From Pseudomonas poae (GTDB lineage Bacteria; Pseudomonadota; Gammaproteobacteria; Pseudomonadales; Pseudomonadaceae): a stretch of 64,000 nucleotides of DNA. The translations under genes and the position numbers were made by a program. The notes below the pieces were generated by a model that worked only from the letters and a program-made list of their open reading frames with translations, did not search any database and was not told the origin of the DNA. Every line of letters starts with the position of its first letter. Position 1 is the first letter of the stretch. Of this stretch, positions 18,609-27,677 are shown piece by piece. Location: NCBI GenBank assembly GCA_028869255.1, contig CP110972.1, positions 2,423,001 through 2,487,000 on the forward strand, given 5' to 3'.

Positions 18609-20015
18609 ATGTTCTTGCGCGCAACCTTTACCAGCCTGGTGCTGGCTTCCTTGAGCCTGTCGGTACAGGCGCAAACGATCCGGGTCGCCATCGGCACCCA
18701 GGACACCACCATCAACTGCGCGGCCGGCGGCTTGCTGATCCGCGAGTTGGGCCTGCTCGACAAGTACTTGCCGCATGACGGCAAGTACAAGGACGCCACC
18801 TACGATATCCAGTGGAAAAACTTCACCAGTGGCGCGCCGCTGACCAATGAAATGGTGGCCGGCAAGCTCGATTTCGGCGCCATGGCCGATTTCCCCGGGG
18901 CCTTCAACGGCGTGGCGTTTGAGGGCGCGGGCAAGCACAGCCTGTTTATCAGCGTGCTGTCGGGCAATATCAAAGGCAGTGGCAACGGCATCGTGGTGCC
19001 GACCGAGTCCAGCGCCCAGTCGTTGGCCGACCTGAAAGGCAAGACCATCTCGGTGCCGTTTGCGTCCACCGCCCACGGCATGCTGCTGCGTGCCGTCGCA
19101 GCGCAAGGCTGGGACCCGCTCAAGGACGTGAACATCATCGCCCAGGCCCCGGAAGTGGCGGGCTCGGCGCTGCAAGCCAACAAAATCGAGGCACATGCCG
19201 ACTTTGTGCCGTTTGCCGAGCTGTTTCCCAACCGGGGGTTCGCCCGCAAGATCTATGACGGTTCGCAGTCCAACACGCCGACCTTCCACGGTGCCCTGGT
19301 GGACGAAAGCTACGCCCTCCAGTACCCGGAAGTGGTGGTCGCCTACCTGCGTGCAAGTCTCGAAGCCAATCAGTTGCTGGCGGCGGAACCGGAGCAATAC
19401 AGCGAACTGATCGAGAAAGTCACCGGCGTCGAAGCCGAGGTCAACTACCTGTTCCACGGCCCGCTCGGCGTGCAAACCCGTGACCTGAGCTGGAAGCCGG
19501 AATACCGCCAGGCCGTCGGCACCGCCATCGACACCCTCAAGCTGCTGAAAAAAGCCGACCGTGGCCTGGACCTCAATACCTTTATCGATGACCAGTACAT
19601 CCGTGCGGCCTTCAAGGCGTCCGGCCTGGACTATCAAGCACAGTTGGGCAATTACGCCCAGGCCCCGCTCAAGGCCAACGATGCGTTGACCGGCAAGCCC
19701 ATCAGCGACTGGAAACACGTGGCGCAAATCTGGGTGAAAGGCGAGCCCAAGGTGCGTGACTACGCGTCAGCCGAATCGGCGTTCAGTGCATTGGCCAGCT
19801 TGAAAAAAGAAGGCAAGGAGGTGCGTGCGGTGTACGCCCAGGCCGAAGACAGCGGCATCAAGTTGCTCGCCAACCAAGCCTGGTTCGCCAGTGATCGCCA
19901 AGGCAACTTGAGTGCGTTCCTGCTCAAGGGCCAGGCACAGCAGTTCGCTGACGCCGAGGGCGGCAAGGTGTTCGATTTCACCAGTGCCGGCGCCCAGGCC
20001 GTGGCCGGTCGCTGA
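18609..20015 (+). CDS. ABC transporter substrate-binding protein, nitrate/sulfonate/taurine type
   Basis: 468 residues. A signal peptide (LRATFTSLVLASLSLSVQAQ, cleavage near residue 22) is followed by a periplasmic binding protein-like domain: TIRVAIGTQDTTINCAAGGL, DFGAMADFPGAFNG and LADLKGKTISVPFASTAHGM, the last typical of SsuA/NrtA-like proteins. It is longer than usual (about 320-340) because of a C-terminal extension of about 130 residues with no family I recognise. GAGGGG lies about 8 bases before the ATG. Two bases after its stop the permease begins. The ligand is unknown. Confidence 0.85.
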   Translation: MFLRATFTSLVLASLSLSVQAQTIRVAIGTQDTTINCAAGGLLIRELGLLDKYLPHDGKYKDATYDIQWKNFTSGAPLTNEMVAGKLDFGAMADFPGAFNGVAFEGAGKHSLFISVLSGNIKGSGNGIVVPTESSAQSLADLKGKTISVPFASTAHGMLLRAVAAQGWDPLKDVNIIAQAPEVAGSALQANKIEAHADFVPFAELFPNRGFARKIYDGSQSNTPTFHGALVDESYALQYPEVVVAYLRASLEANQLLAAEPEQYSELIEKVTGVEAEVNYLFHGPLGVQTRDLSWKPEYRQAVGTAIDTLKLLKKADRGLDLNTFIDDQYIRAAFKASGLDYQAQLGNYAQAPLKANDALTGKPISDWKHVAQIWVKGEPKVRDYASAESAFSALASLKKEGKEVRAVYAQAEDSGIKLLANQAWFASDRQGNLSAFLLKGQAQQFADAEGGKVFDFTSAGAQAVAGR

Positions 20016-20016
20016 C

Positions 20017-20799
20017 ATGTCGACTGCAGCTTACCGCTGGTTACTGCGCGCGGCCTCGCTGCTGGTGTGCCTCGGGTTTTGGCAACTCGCTGCCAGCCAA
20101 CATTGGGACCTGTGGCTGGTGACCTTTGCCAACGTACCCACCCCAGGCGCCGTGGTGGAGGCGGCGCTGGGCCTGGTGGACTCGGGCAAGTTGGCCCGGC
20201 ATTTGAGTGCCAGCCTGACCCGGGTCTTCGAAGGTTACCTGGCCGCCGTGCTGGTGGGGGTTGGTCTGGGCATCGCCATCGGTCGTTCGAAATGGGCTGA
20301 AGATATGCTGCTGCCGCCCCTGGAAGTGATCCGCCCGATTCCGGCGGTGGCGTGGATACCGTTGGCGATCCTGATGTTTCCATCCTCGGAGCTGTCGATG
20401 GTGTTCATCACCTTTACCGGCGCGCTGTTTCCGATCCTGCTGAACACCGTACATGGCGTCGAAGGCGTCGACCCTCGGTTGATTGCTTCAGCCCGCAGCC
20501 TGGGGGCAGGGCCGGTCGCGATCCTGTGGGAAGTGGTGGTGCCGGGCGCTGCGCCGAGCATCATTACCGGGCTGGCCATCGGGATGGGCACCTCGTGGTT
20601 CTGCCTGGTGACGGCAGAGATGATCTCCGGGCAGTTTGGCATCGGCTATTACACCTGGGAGTCGTACACCATCCAGAACTATGCCGACATTGTGGTCGGC
20701 ATGCTGTTGATCGGCGTGCTGGGCATGGGCAGCAGCTGGCTGGTCAAGCGCCTGGGCGCCGTGTTCACCCCCTGGCACCGTTCGCGAGGTAAAGCCTGA
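20017..20799 (+). CDS. ABC transporter permease, SsuC/TauC type
   Basis: 260 residues, six transmembrane helices. The permease signature for ATPase docking is in SARSLGAGPVAILWEVVVPG (EAA-type loop). EVIRPIPAVAWIPLAILMF is the conserved segment of the SsuC/NrtB family. It starts 1 base after the binding-protein stop and overlaps the ATPase start (ATGA). Inner-membrane channel of the importer. Confidence 0.9.
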   Translation: MSTAAYRWLLRAASLLVCLGFWQLAASQHWDLWLVTFANVPTPGAVVEAALGLVDSGKLARHLSASLTRVFEGYLAAVLVGVGLGIAIGRSKWAEDMLLPPLEVIRPIPAVAWIPLAILMFPSSELSMVFITFTGALFPILLNTVHGVEGVDPRLIASARSLGAGPVAILWEVVVPGAAPSIITGLAIGMGTSWFCLVTAEMISGQFGIGYYTWESYTIQNYADIVVGMLLIGVLGMGSSWLVKRLGAVFTPWHRSRGKA

Positions 20800-21629
20800 T
20801 GGAAGGAAGGATTCAAATCAGCGGGTTGTCGATTGTGCTGGGCGAGCAGGCGCAGGCGTTCGAAGCGGTCAAGGCGCTGGATTGCAGCATCGAGCCCGGG
20901 CAATTCGTGTGCATCCTCGGCCCGTCGGGCTGTGGCAAGTCAACCCTGCTTGGCGCGCTGGCCGGCCACCTGGTGCCGAGCCAGGGCACGTTGCAGATGG
21001 ATGGGCAGCCGGTGATCGGCCCGTCACAGCAGCGCGGCATGGTGTTCCAGCAGCACACGCTGTTCCCGTGGCGCAGCGTGCGCGAGAACGTCGCGTTCGG
21101 CTTGAAGATGCGCGGCGTGGGCAAGGCTGAACGTTTGGCGGCAGCCGACGAGATCCTGGCCCTGGTCGGGCTTGAAGGGTTTGCCGAGCGTTGGCCGAAC
21201 CAGCTGTCGGGCGGCATGCAGCAGCGCGTGGAAATCGCCCGGGTGCTGGTCAACCGCCCACGTCTGTTGCTGATGGACGAGCCGTTCGGCGCACTGGACG
21301 CGCTGACCCGCATGAAGATGCAGGCCTTGTTGCTGGAGATCTGGACGCGCATCCGCACCACCGTGGTGTTTGTTACCCACGACATCGATGAAGCGCTGTT
21401 CCTGGCCGATCGCATCCTGGTGATGAGCCCGCGCCCGGGGCGCATTATCGAAGACTTCCCGCTGGATTTTGCTCGGCCGCGCCATACCGAACTGATGACC
21501 ACCCCCGAATTCACTCACCTCAAGCGCCATTGCCTGGAACTGCTGCACCATGAAGATGGCCGCCAGTTGCCTCGCCTGAACCCGCTCGGGCTGCCCACCG
21601 ATCATTCAACACCGCGATTTGCCATATGA
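20799..21629 (+). CDS. ABC transporter ATP-binding protein, SsuB/TauB type
   Basis: 276 residues. Walker A GPSGCGKSTLL (about residues 43-53), Q-loop MVFQQHTLFPW, signature LSGGMQQRVEIARVL, Walker B LLLMDEPFGALDAL and H-loop VFVTHDIDEA. The short C-terminal part (IIEDFPLDFARPRHTELM) is typical of the nitrate/sulfonate/taurine subfamily. Powers the importer formed with the two preceding gene products; both neighbours overlap by ATGA. Confidence 0.95.
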   Translation: MEGRIQISGLSIVLGEQAQAFEAVKALDCSIEPGQFVCILGPSGCGKSTLLGALAGHLVPSQGTLQMDGQPVIGPSQQRGMVFQQHTLFPWRSVRENVAFGLKMRGVGKAERLAAADEILALVGLEGFAERWPNQLSGGMQQRVEIARVLVNRPRLLLMDEPFGALDALTRMKMQALLLEIWTRIRTTVVFVTHDIDEALFLADRILVMSPRPGRIIEDFPLDFARPRHTELMTTPEFTHLKRHCLELLHHEDGRQLPRLNPLGLPTDHSTPRFAI

Positions 21630-22570
21630 CCTATAACCCGGAAATAGAAGCCCTGCGCCCGCGCCTGCAAGCCTCGGACGCCGGCATGCGCCGCATTGCC
21701 CTGATCGACCTGGCCGACCTCGAAGACCCCGACAGCCTTGAGTGGCTGGTGGACAGCCTGCGTAACGATCCGTCGGTTGATGTACGTGCCCAGGCGGCCA
21801 CCTTGCTGGAAGCCTGGGAAGACGACGAGGTGGTGCAGGCGTTGTGCGAGGCGCTTACGGATGCCGAGCCGCCCGTGCGCGAGGCGGCTGCCCAGAGCCT
21901 GAGTGTATTGAAAACCGCCGAGGCGGGGGCGTTGCTGCTGCCCTGGACCGAGCATGCCGAGGTGAGCGTGCGCACCGCGATATTCCGTGCATTGCGCGAG
22001 TTGCGCCTGGCCGCTGCGGCCCCGGCGGCGTTGCGGGCATTGGCGGACGCCGATGCGGGTATCCGGCGTGAAGCGGTAGGCGTACTGGGTTGGCTCAAGC
22101 ACTTGCCGGCGCTTGGGGCCCTTGCCACCTTGGCCAGCAGCGATCCGGACACCGAAGTGCGCCGCGCCGCCACCGGTGCCCTGGGCCTGGCGAATGACGA
22201 TCAGGTGCTGCCGGCGCTGCACCTGGCATTGCTGGACCCGGCCTGGCAAGTCCGTGAAGAAGCCGCCACCACCTTGGGCAAGGTCGGCAGTATCAACGCT
22301 GGGGATGCGCTGGTCGCTGCGCTGGCGGACGAGTACTGGCAGGTTCGCCTGCGGGCTACGCGCAGCCTTGGCCGGCTGCGTTATCTGCCCGCGCTGGAGG
22401 CGCTGATCCAGACCCTGGGCCACAGCATCAGCAACCTGCGCAAGGAAGCCGCTCTGGCACTCGGCGAACTGGGTGATCGCCAGGCGCTGGTGGCGTTGCG
22501 TGACGCGGCCGACGATGGCGACCCGGAAGTGCGCAAGGCCGTGCGGATTGCCTTGGCGCAACTGCAATGA
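21626..22570 (+). CDS. HEAT-repeat protein
   Basis: 314 residues made almost wholly of about 30-residue helical repeats, seen as recurring 'DPDxxVRxxAAxAL..L' units: DPSVDVRAQAATLLEAW, DPDTEVRRAATGALGL, DPAWQVREEAATTLGKVG and DDGDPEVRKAVRIALAQL. HEAT/PBS-lyase-like repeats give a protein-binding solenoid; in this setting it may help maturation or assembly of the Fe-S flavoprotein. The start overlaps the ATPase stop and the end overlaps the DUF971 gene, both as ATGA. Confidence 0.85.
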   Translation: MTYNPEIEALRPRLQASDAGMRRIALIDLADLEDPDSLEWLVDSLRNDPSVDVRAQAATLLEAWEDDEVVQALCEALTDAEPPVREAAAQSLSVLKTAEAGALLLPWTEHAEVSVRTAIFRALRELRLAAAAPAALRALADADAGIRREAVGVLGWLKHLPALGALATLASSDPDTEVRRAATGALGLANDDQVLPALHLALLDPAWQVREEAATTLGKVGSINAGDALVAALADEYWQVRLRATRSLGRLRYLPALEALIQTLGHSISNLRKEAALALGELGDRQALVALRDAADDGDPEVRKAVRIALAQLQ

Positions 22571-22876
22571 CCGTCGCCCCCAACGCCATTGGCAAAGGCC
22601 GCGACGGGCGACTGCGCCTGGAATGGGCCGAAGGCGCGCAGTGGATCCGGCACGCCCGTTTGCGCCGCGAATGCCCGTGTTCGCAGTGCCGGGCGTTTCG
22701 ACTGCGGGGCAGCCCGCCGCTGGTGTCTCGACGCGGTGAGGGTGGTGGAGATCCACCCTCAGGGGTATGGCGTGCAACTGGTGTTCAGCGATGGCCACCA
22801 GCGCGGGATTTATCCCTGGGCGTTGCTGGCGCAAATGGGCAGCGATCAGGAGGAGGGCGGGGCGCTCGCCAAGTGA
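22567..22876 (+). CDS. DUF971 domain protein, one-base frameshift
   Basis: About 102 residues after repair. The first frame gives RLRLEWAEGAQWIRHARLRR and ECPCSQCRAFRLRGSPPLV; the second frame continues DAVRVVEIHPQGYGVQLVFS and GHQRGIYPWALLAQMGS. Both are parts of one DUF971 (GBBH-like N-terminal) domain with the CxxCR motif. The break lies at 22724-22731 (GTGTCTCGACG), where one surplus base explains it. DUF971-type domains are found with Fe-S cluster proteins and hydroxylases. It is the last gene of the operon and overlaps the end of the opposite-strand exporter by about 31 bases. Confidence 0.7.
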
Positions 22877-24054
22877 GCCGGCAGGCGGCGCAGCGTCCAC
22901 AGTGTGGTGAGCATCGCCGCTACGGCGCACAGCGCGATCCCCACCAGCATCGGCGCCGGGGTATGGTCGGCGAACACACCGACCAATGTCATGGACACGG
23001 CCGCCGTGATCATCTGGATCGCCCCGAGCAGGGCCGAGGCCGAACCCGCCACTGCGCCGTGGTCCTCCAACGACAACACACCGGCTGCCGGCAGCAGCAG
23101 GCCGAGAAAGCCGAAGCCGATAAACAGCAACGTCATCGTCAACGCCAGGCTGTCGACCCATAGCGTGGTCGCCGCCAGCACGGCCATGACCGCCGCCACG
23201 GCCACCACCGACCAACGAATCAGCGGCGCCAGGCCAAAGCGTGCGCTGAGGCGTGCAGTCAGTTGGCTCATGGCAAAAAACGAAGCGGCGTTCAGGGCAA
23301 AGCCGAGGCTGAACTGGGTCGGCGTCAGGCCGTAATACTCGATGTACACGAACGGCGCACTGCCGATAAACACGAAGAAGGTTGCCAGGCCAAACCCGCA
23401 CACCACTGACAGCCCGATGAAGACCGGGTCACGCAGCAACGCGCCATAGCTGCTGAAGGCACTGCCCAGGGTCTTGCCCAGGCGACGCTCGGCCGGGTGG
23501 GTCTCGGGCAGTTGCACGATGGTCATCACCAGGCACGCCACGGCAACCACCGCCAGCACGGCAAACACTTCGCGCCAGCTCCACAACGAGATCACCAGGC
23601 TGCCGGCGAGCGGCGCGAGGATCGGCGAGACGCTCATCACCAGCATCAGCAAGGCCATGAGTTTCGCGGCTTCATGCCCGGTGTACAGGTCCCGCACAAT
23701 GGCGCGGGGAATCACCATGCCCGCGCACGCGCCGAACGCCTGCAGGGCGCGAAAGGCGATCAGCGTTTCGATGGTGGGCGCCAAGGCGCAGCCGACACTG
23801 GCCACGGCAAAAATCACCAGCCCGGCATAGATCGGCGGCTTGCGCCCGAACACATCACTGATCGGCCCGTAGAACAGTTGGCACACGCCAACGATCACGA
23901 AGAACACCGTGAGACTCATCTGCACCAGCGCCGGCGAGGCATGCAGGCTCGCGCCCAGGGTCGGTAAGGCCGGCAGATAGATGTCGATGGCGAAGGGGCC
24001 GACGGCAGTGATCAAGCCCAGGAGCAGGGCGAGGTGGGCGATGCTTCGAGACAT
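22846..24054 (-). CDS. Bcr/CflA family multidrug efflux MFS transporter
   Basis: 402 residues, 12 hydrophobic helices. The N-terminus LLLGLITAVGPFAIDIYLPA with LPTLGASLHASPALVQMSLT, then GPISDVFGRKPPIYAGLVIF (MFS motif A between helices 2 and 3) and FGACAGMVIPRAIVRDLYTG are diagnostic of Bcr/CflA drug:H+ antiporters. Length is as usual. It is convergent with the AprA-like operon and shares its last bases with the DUF971 gene. Confidence 0.9.
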   Translation of the reverse strand: MSRSIAHLALLLGLITAVGPFAIDIYLPALPTLGASLHASPALVQMSLTVFFVIVGVCQLFYGPISDVFGRKPPIYAGLVIFAVASVGCALAPTIETLIAFRALQAFGACAGMVIPRAIVRDLYTGHEAAKLMALLMLVMSVSPILAPLAGSLVISLWSWREVFAVLAVVAVACLVMTIVQLPETHPAERRLGKTLGSAFSSYGALLRDPVFIGLSVVCGFGLATFFVFIGSAPFVYIEYYGLTPTQFSLGFALNAASFFAMSQLTARLSARFGLAPLIRWSVVAVAAVMAVLAATTLWVDSLALTMTLLFIGFGFLGLLLPAAGVLSLEDHGAVAGSASALLGAIQMITAAVSMTLVGVFADHTPAPMLVGIALCAVAAMLTTLWTLRRLPAHLASAPPSS

Positions 24055-24272
24055 GGATTTTCCGTCGCCATCAGGGGGCCGCCCAGCTTAGTGAGCCGAC
24101 TGCGGCTGTACAAGATGAAGTTGATGAATCTGTTCCCCTGCGCGTCAGCGCAAGGGAAACGCGCAGATCCCCCAACTTGCGCTTCACTAATAGTCAACTG
24201 ATGCCGATAACGGTAGTAGACGCTCAAGCGGTTGGGTTCCCAACCGCCTGTCCAGGCTATGGGGATACCTGC

Positions 24273-25886
24273 ATGACGATCAAATTACGCTTGATGCTGT
24301 TGATTGCGACCGGGCTGCTGACTGCCTTGATCATGAGCCTGGCCGGGTACCTGGGAAATACCCGGATGGGCGACGCCGTGCAAAACAACGAAGTCAGCAT
24401 GACGGTGCTGCGTAACCACATGGAAGCCGACATGATGCACGACGCGCTGCGCGCCGATGTGTTGTCGGCGATGTTGGTGGGCCTGGATAAAAGCACGAGC
24501 ACCAGGGCTGAAGTCAGCAACTCGCTCAAGGAGCATGCCGAGCATTTTCGCCAAGTGTTGGCAGACAATCTCAAGCTGCCGCTGGACGACGCGCTCAAGG
24601 CCAATCTTGAAAAAATCAAACCCAGCCTCGACACCTATGTAAACGCCGGCGAGCGCATTGTTGCGCTTGCCCTGGACAATCCCGAGGCCGCTCGCGCAGA
24701 GCTGGGGAACTTCAACGCCGCTTTCAGCCAACTGGAAGACCAAATGGCGAGCCTGAGTGAGCTGATCGAGAACAACACGCAGCAGACCAGCGCTGGCACT
24801 CGGCAGACCATCAGCCACGCTAACCTGACCTTGGGCACGGTGTTGATCGCCAGCCTTTTGCTGTTGTTGGCTCAAGGCCGCTGGGTGATCTTGAGCATCA
24901 TGGGGCCGATACAGACGGCCAGCCGCATTGCCGCCAGCATCGCGCGGGGCAACCTGAGCGAGCCGATTGTAGAGCCCAGCCGCAAGGACGAAGCCAGCTC
25001 ATTGATCCGCAGCCTCGCCATCATGCAACGAGACTTGCGCAGCATGATCGAAGTCGTGCGCAGCAATGCCCATGGCGTGAATGGCATGAGCAAGCAATTG
25101 AGCCAGGGTTGCCATGAAGTCGCCGAAAGCAGCCAGCAGCAAAGCGCCGCCTCCAGCACCATGGCCGCGGCCGCGAGTGAAATGACCGCCAGTATCGAGG
25201 AAATCACTCGGCATGCCGAGCGCGCTTTGTCCATGGCCAACCAGGCAGAAACCCTGGCTAAAGATGGCGGCCGGGTGATTCACCAAGTGGTCAGTGACAT
25301 GGACGGGATTGCCCGTTCGGCGCAGCAGTCCGCCCAAGTGATCCGCACGCTGGACAAGGAGTCCGAGGCGATTTTCAGCATTATTCAGGTGATCAAGGGG
25401 ATTGCCGACCAAACCAATCTACTGGCCCTGAACGCCGCGATCGAAGCCGCCCGCGCGGGTGAGCAGGGGCGCGGTTTTGCGGTGGTCGCCGACGAGGTGC
25501 GCAGCCTGGCGGGGCGCACCAGTGCGTCGACCCAGGAGATTGCCAGTATGGTCGGGCGTATCCAGCAAAGCACGCGGGAGGCAGTGACCAGCATGGAGGA
25601 GGGCGTTGCTCAAGTGGACAAAGGCATGGCGGTGACGGCCGATGTGGAACGGGCGATTCGGGAGATTCTGCAGGCCACCCTGAGCACCACCGAAATGGTG
25701 AATGACATCTCCCGCACCATCAGTGAGCAGAGCCTGGCCAGCAATGAGATCGCCCATCAGGTGGAGATGATTGCCAGCATGTCGCAAAGCAATAGCCGGG
25801 TCGTTGGGGAGACTGCATCGACGACCGACGAGCTGTCGAACCTGGCAGGGCAGCTATCGCAATCGGTGGACCGCTTTCAGCTTTGA
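24273..25886 (+). CDS. methyl-accepting chemotaxis protein
   Basis: 537 residues. TM1 (about 5-27, LMLLIATGLLTALIMSLAGY), a periplasmic four-helix-bundle sensor of about 160 residues (4HB_MCP type), and TM2 (about 188-212). A HAMP linker follows (about 213-265, PIQTASRIAASIARGNLSEP), then the signalling domain with the highly conserved hairpin tip DQTNLLALNAAIEAARAGEQ and GRGFAVVADEVRSLAGRTSA. It should pass an external chemical signal to CheA/CheW at the cell pole; the ligand cannot be read from the sequence. I use ATG 24273, directly before TM1; the upstream in-frame start adds 32 hydrophilic residues. Confidence 0.9.
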   Translation: MTIKLRLMLLIATGLLTALIMSLAGYLGNTRMGDAVQNNEVSMTVLRNHMEADMMHDALRADVLSAMLVGLDKSTSTRAEVSNSLKEHAEHFRQVLADNLKLPLDDALKANLEKIKPSLDTYVNAGERIVALALDNPEAARAELGNFNAAFSQLEDQMASLSELIENNTQQTSAGTRQTISHANLTLGTVLIASLLLLLAQGRWVILSIMGPIQTASRIAASIARGNLSEPIVEPSRKDEASSLIRSLAIMQRDLRSMIEVVRSNAHGVNGMSKQLSQGCHEVAESSQQQSAASSTMAAAASEMTASIEEITRHAERALSMANQAETLAKDGGRVIHQVVSDMDGIARSAQQSAQVIRTLDKESEAIFSIIQVIKGIADQTNLLALNAAIEAARAGEQGRGFAVVADEVRSLAGRTSASTQEIASMVGRIQQSTREAVTSMEEGVAQVDKGMAVTADVERAIREILQATLSTTEMVNDISRTISEQSLASNEIAHQVEMIASMSQSNSRVVGETASTTDELSNLAGQLSQSVDRFQL

Positions 25887-25906
25887 TTTTGTTAACTAAT
25901 TGATTT

Positions 25907-25936
25907 AACTCAACTAAATAGTCATTTAGTTGAGTT
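25907..25936. terminator. 13-bp inverted repeat between convergent genes
   Basis: AACTCAACTAAAT, loop AGTC, ATTTAGTTGAGTT. It lies between the chemoreceptor stop (25886) and the HxlR stop (25957). AT rich and symmetric, so a bidirectional transcript end is likely, though a protein-binding site is possible. Confidence 0.5.
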
Positions 25937-25956
25937 GGCTATCAAGGGCAGGGGGC

Positions 25957-26313
25957 TCAGGGTTGGGCGAGGGCAGTGCGCCGTTCGGCGATGCGCTCAA
26001 CCGTTTGCATATGTTGCGTGCCCCACTGGCACAACGCGCCCAGCGCCGTGGCCAGAGAGTGCCCGAAGGGTGTCAGCGAGTACTCGACCTTGGGCGGTAT
26101 CTCGTGGAAATCCACCCGGGCAATGATCTCGTCGCGCTCCAGCTCCTTGAGTTGCTGGATCAGCACCTTATCGGTCACACCGCCAATCGCGCGTCTTAAT
26201 TCACCATATCGATGAACATTTTGCGCCAGGTTGAACAGCACCAGGGGCTTCCATTTACCGCCAATCACCGCCAGGGCCGCTTCGAGACCACAGTTGAATG
26301 AGTTGTTGGCCAT
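25957..26313 (-). CDS. HxlR family transcriptional regulator
   Basis: 118 residues, one winged-helix domain: CGLEAALAVIGGKWKPLVLF, LRRAIGGVTDKVLIQQLKEL, DEIIARVDFHEIPPKVEYSL and TPFGHSLATAL are the HxlR (MarR-like) signatures. Some HxlR proteins sense electrophiles or redox changes through a Cys; here a Cys sits near the N-terminus (NNSFNCGLE). It is divergent from the SDR gene at 26418 and probably represses both from the shared intergenic region. Confidence 0.9.
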   Translation of the reverse strand: MANNSFNCGLEAALAVIGGKWKPLVLFNLAQNVHRYGELRRAIGGVTDKVLIQQLKELERDEIIARVDFHEIPPKVEYSLTPFGHSLATALGALCQWGTQHMQTVERIAERRTALAQP

Positions 26314-26356
26314 GATCGTGCAGGCTCCTATGGGGGTACTTACTTAAAGGTGCATA

Positions 26357-26372
26357 CTATTCAAAATAATAG
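26357..26372. promoter_or_regulatory. inverted repeat in the HxlR/SDR intergenic region
   Basis: CTATT, CAAAAT, AATAG, preceded by TACTTACTTAAAGGTGCATACT. HxlR regulators typically bind short AT-rich dyads with TACT/AGTA elements, so this is a probable operator for both divergent promoters. Confidence 0.5.
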
Positions 26373-26417
26373 CGTAGATCTACAGTTGGGCTTCAACATT
26401 ATTCATTGGAGTTCACC

Positions 26418-27167
26418 ATGAGCAGGCTCAACGGCAAAATCGCAGTGGTTACCGGCGGCAACAGCGGCATCGGCTTGGCAACCGCCATTCGCTTTGCAGC
26501 TGAAGGCGCGCAGGTAGTCATCGTAGGACGTCGGCAGGAAGAACTGAATAAGGCGTTGCAGCTGATTGGCCCTGAAGCCATCGCCATCCAGGGGGACATT
26601 TCAAACCTGGACGACCTGGAGCGCATCTTTACTCAGGTCAAGGCCGCCAAGGGCCGGGTTGACGTGTTGTTCGCCAATGCGGGCCTGGGGGATTTCCAGC
26701 CGATCGGAGCGATCACCGAGGAATCGTTTGACCGTACCTTCGGCATCAACGTCAAGGGCACATTGTTCACCGTACAAAAAGCCTTGCCACTGATGAGCGC
26801 CGGCAGCTCAGTGATCCTCACCGGTTCGACCACAGGCACAATGGGCACACCGGCATTCAGCGTGTACAGCGCCACCAAAGCCGCACTGCGTAATTTCGCC
26901 AGGAGCTGGGCGCTGGATCTGAAAGGCACCGGCATTCGCGTCAACGTACTTTCGCCCGGGCCGATCTCGACTCCGGGTCTGGACCTGGCGTTGTCCGGCA
27001 CAGGCCAGAAGGAAGCGATCATCGATGACATGACGGCGCAGATTCCGTTGGGTCGCATTGGCAAGCCTGAAGAAGTTGCAGCGGCGGCGTTGTTCCTGGC
27101 GTCGGATGAAAGCAGCTTCATGACCGGCAGCGAACTGTTTGTGGATGGAGGGTTTGCTCAGGTTTGA
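26418..27167 (+). CDS. SDR family oxidoreductase
   Basis: 249 residues, classical short-chain dehydrogenase: cofactor motif [30 protein letters not shown], catalytic Ser in [11 protein letters not shown] and [20 protein letters not shown] (Tyr-x-x-x-Lys). The C-terminus [19 protein letters not shown] is typical. The 'VIVGRR' segment suggests NADP(H) preference. GGAG lies 6-7 bases before ATG 26418. It is controlled, by position, by the divergent HxlR regulator; the substrate is unknown, perhaps a reactive carbonyl or quinone. Confidence 0.9.
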   Translation: MSRLNGKIAVVTGGNSGIGLATAIRFAAEGAQVVIVGRRQEELNKALQLIGPEAIAIQGDISNLDDLERIFTQVKAAKGRVDVLFANAGLGDFQPIGAITEESFDRTFGINVKGTLFTVQKALPLMSAGSSVILTGSTTGTMGTPAFSVYSATKAALRNFARSWALDLKGTGIRVNVLSPGPISTPGLDLALSGTGQKEAIIDDMTAQIPLGRIGKPEEVAAAALFLASDESSFMTGSELFVDGGFAQV

Positions 27168-27677
27168 GCCAGACAGGGGTTTTGCCTGTTGAAATCTGGC
27201 TGGCACTGCCCCTGGTTACGTAATACGGTATTGCGCATAATGTATATTATGTTAAATCATGTAGTATGCCGAAGTGGGCTCTCGTCATGTCTGTCTCCAC
27301 TAACCTACGCAGCCGATTCCACAAACCCCCGTAATCCTTGCAAATCAGCATCCATGGCACCCAGAGCTCAAGCATTTTGTCATCTCCCGTTTCTCAAACC
27401 CGCGAAGCACTATCAGTATTCACCGCCGCCCAATTCATTCCTATACCGCTTTCCCATCACGACGCTGGTGAACTAATGACCTAAACATCTTCACCAAAAC
27501 GGTGACCATCACCAACTTAGCTACCACTACATGTCACTGATCAGGTCACGCACTGCCGAACTAAATTCACGCTATAGATACAGCATCTATTTCCCTTTCA
27601 TTTTTCTTTGCTAACCTGAAGCCAACTTCAAACCGACCCCGAATACCTCAACGAGATTGTAGCTCGTGGGAGCGCTT
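27168..27677. other. boundary region with palindromes; probable left end of the island
   Basis: 510 bases without a convincing gene. Around 27219-27236 lies CGTAATACGGTATTGCG, a 17-base near-palindrome. It is followed at 27236-27251 by CATAATGTATATTATG (6-base arms around GTAT) and TTAAATCATG. From about here the base composition drops and the gene content changes from core metabolism to defence. The element resembles, in part, the dyad between the KfrA-like and integrase genes at 62719-62754. No tRNA gene is visible at this edge. Confidence 0.4.

Noticed and set aside
21602..23401. 599-codon minus-strand open frame over the HEAT and DUF971 genes
   Set aside because: Shadow of the HEAT repeats; the HEAT gene fits a tight operon on the other strand.
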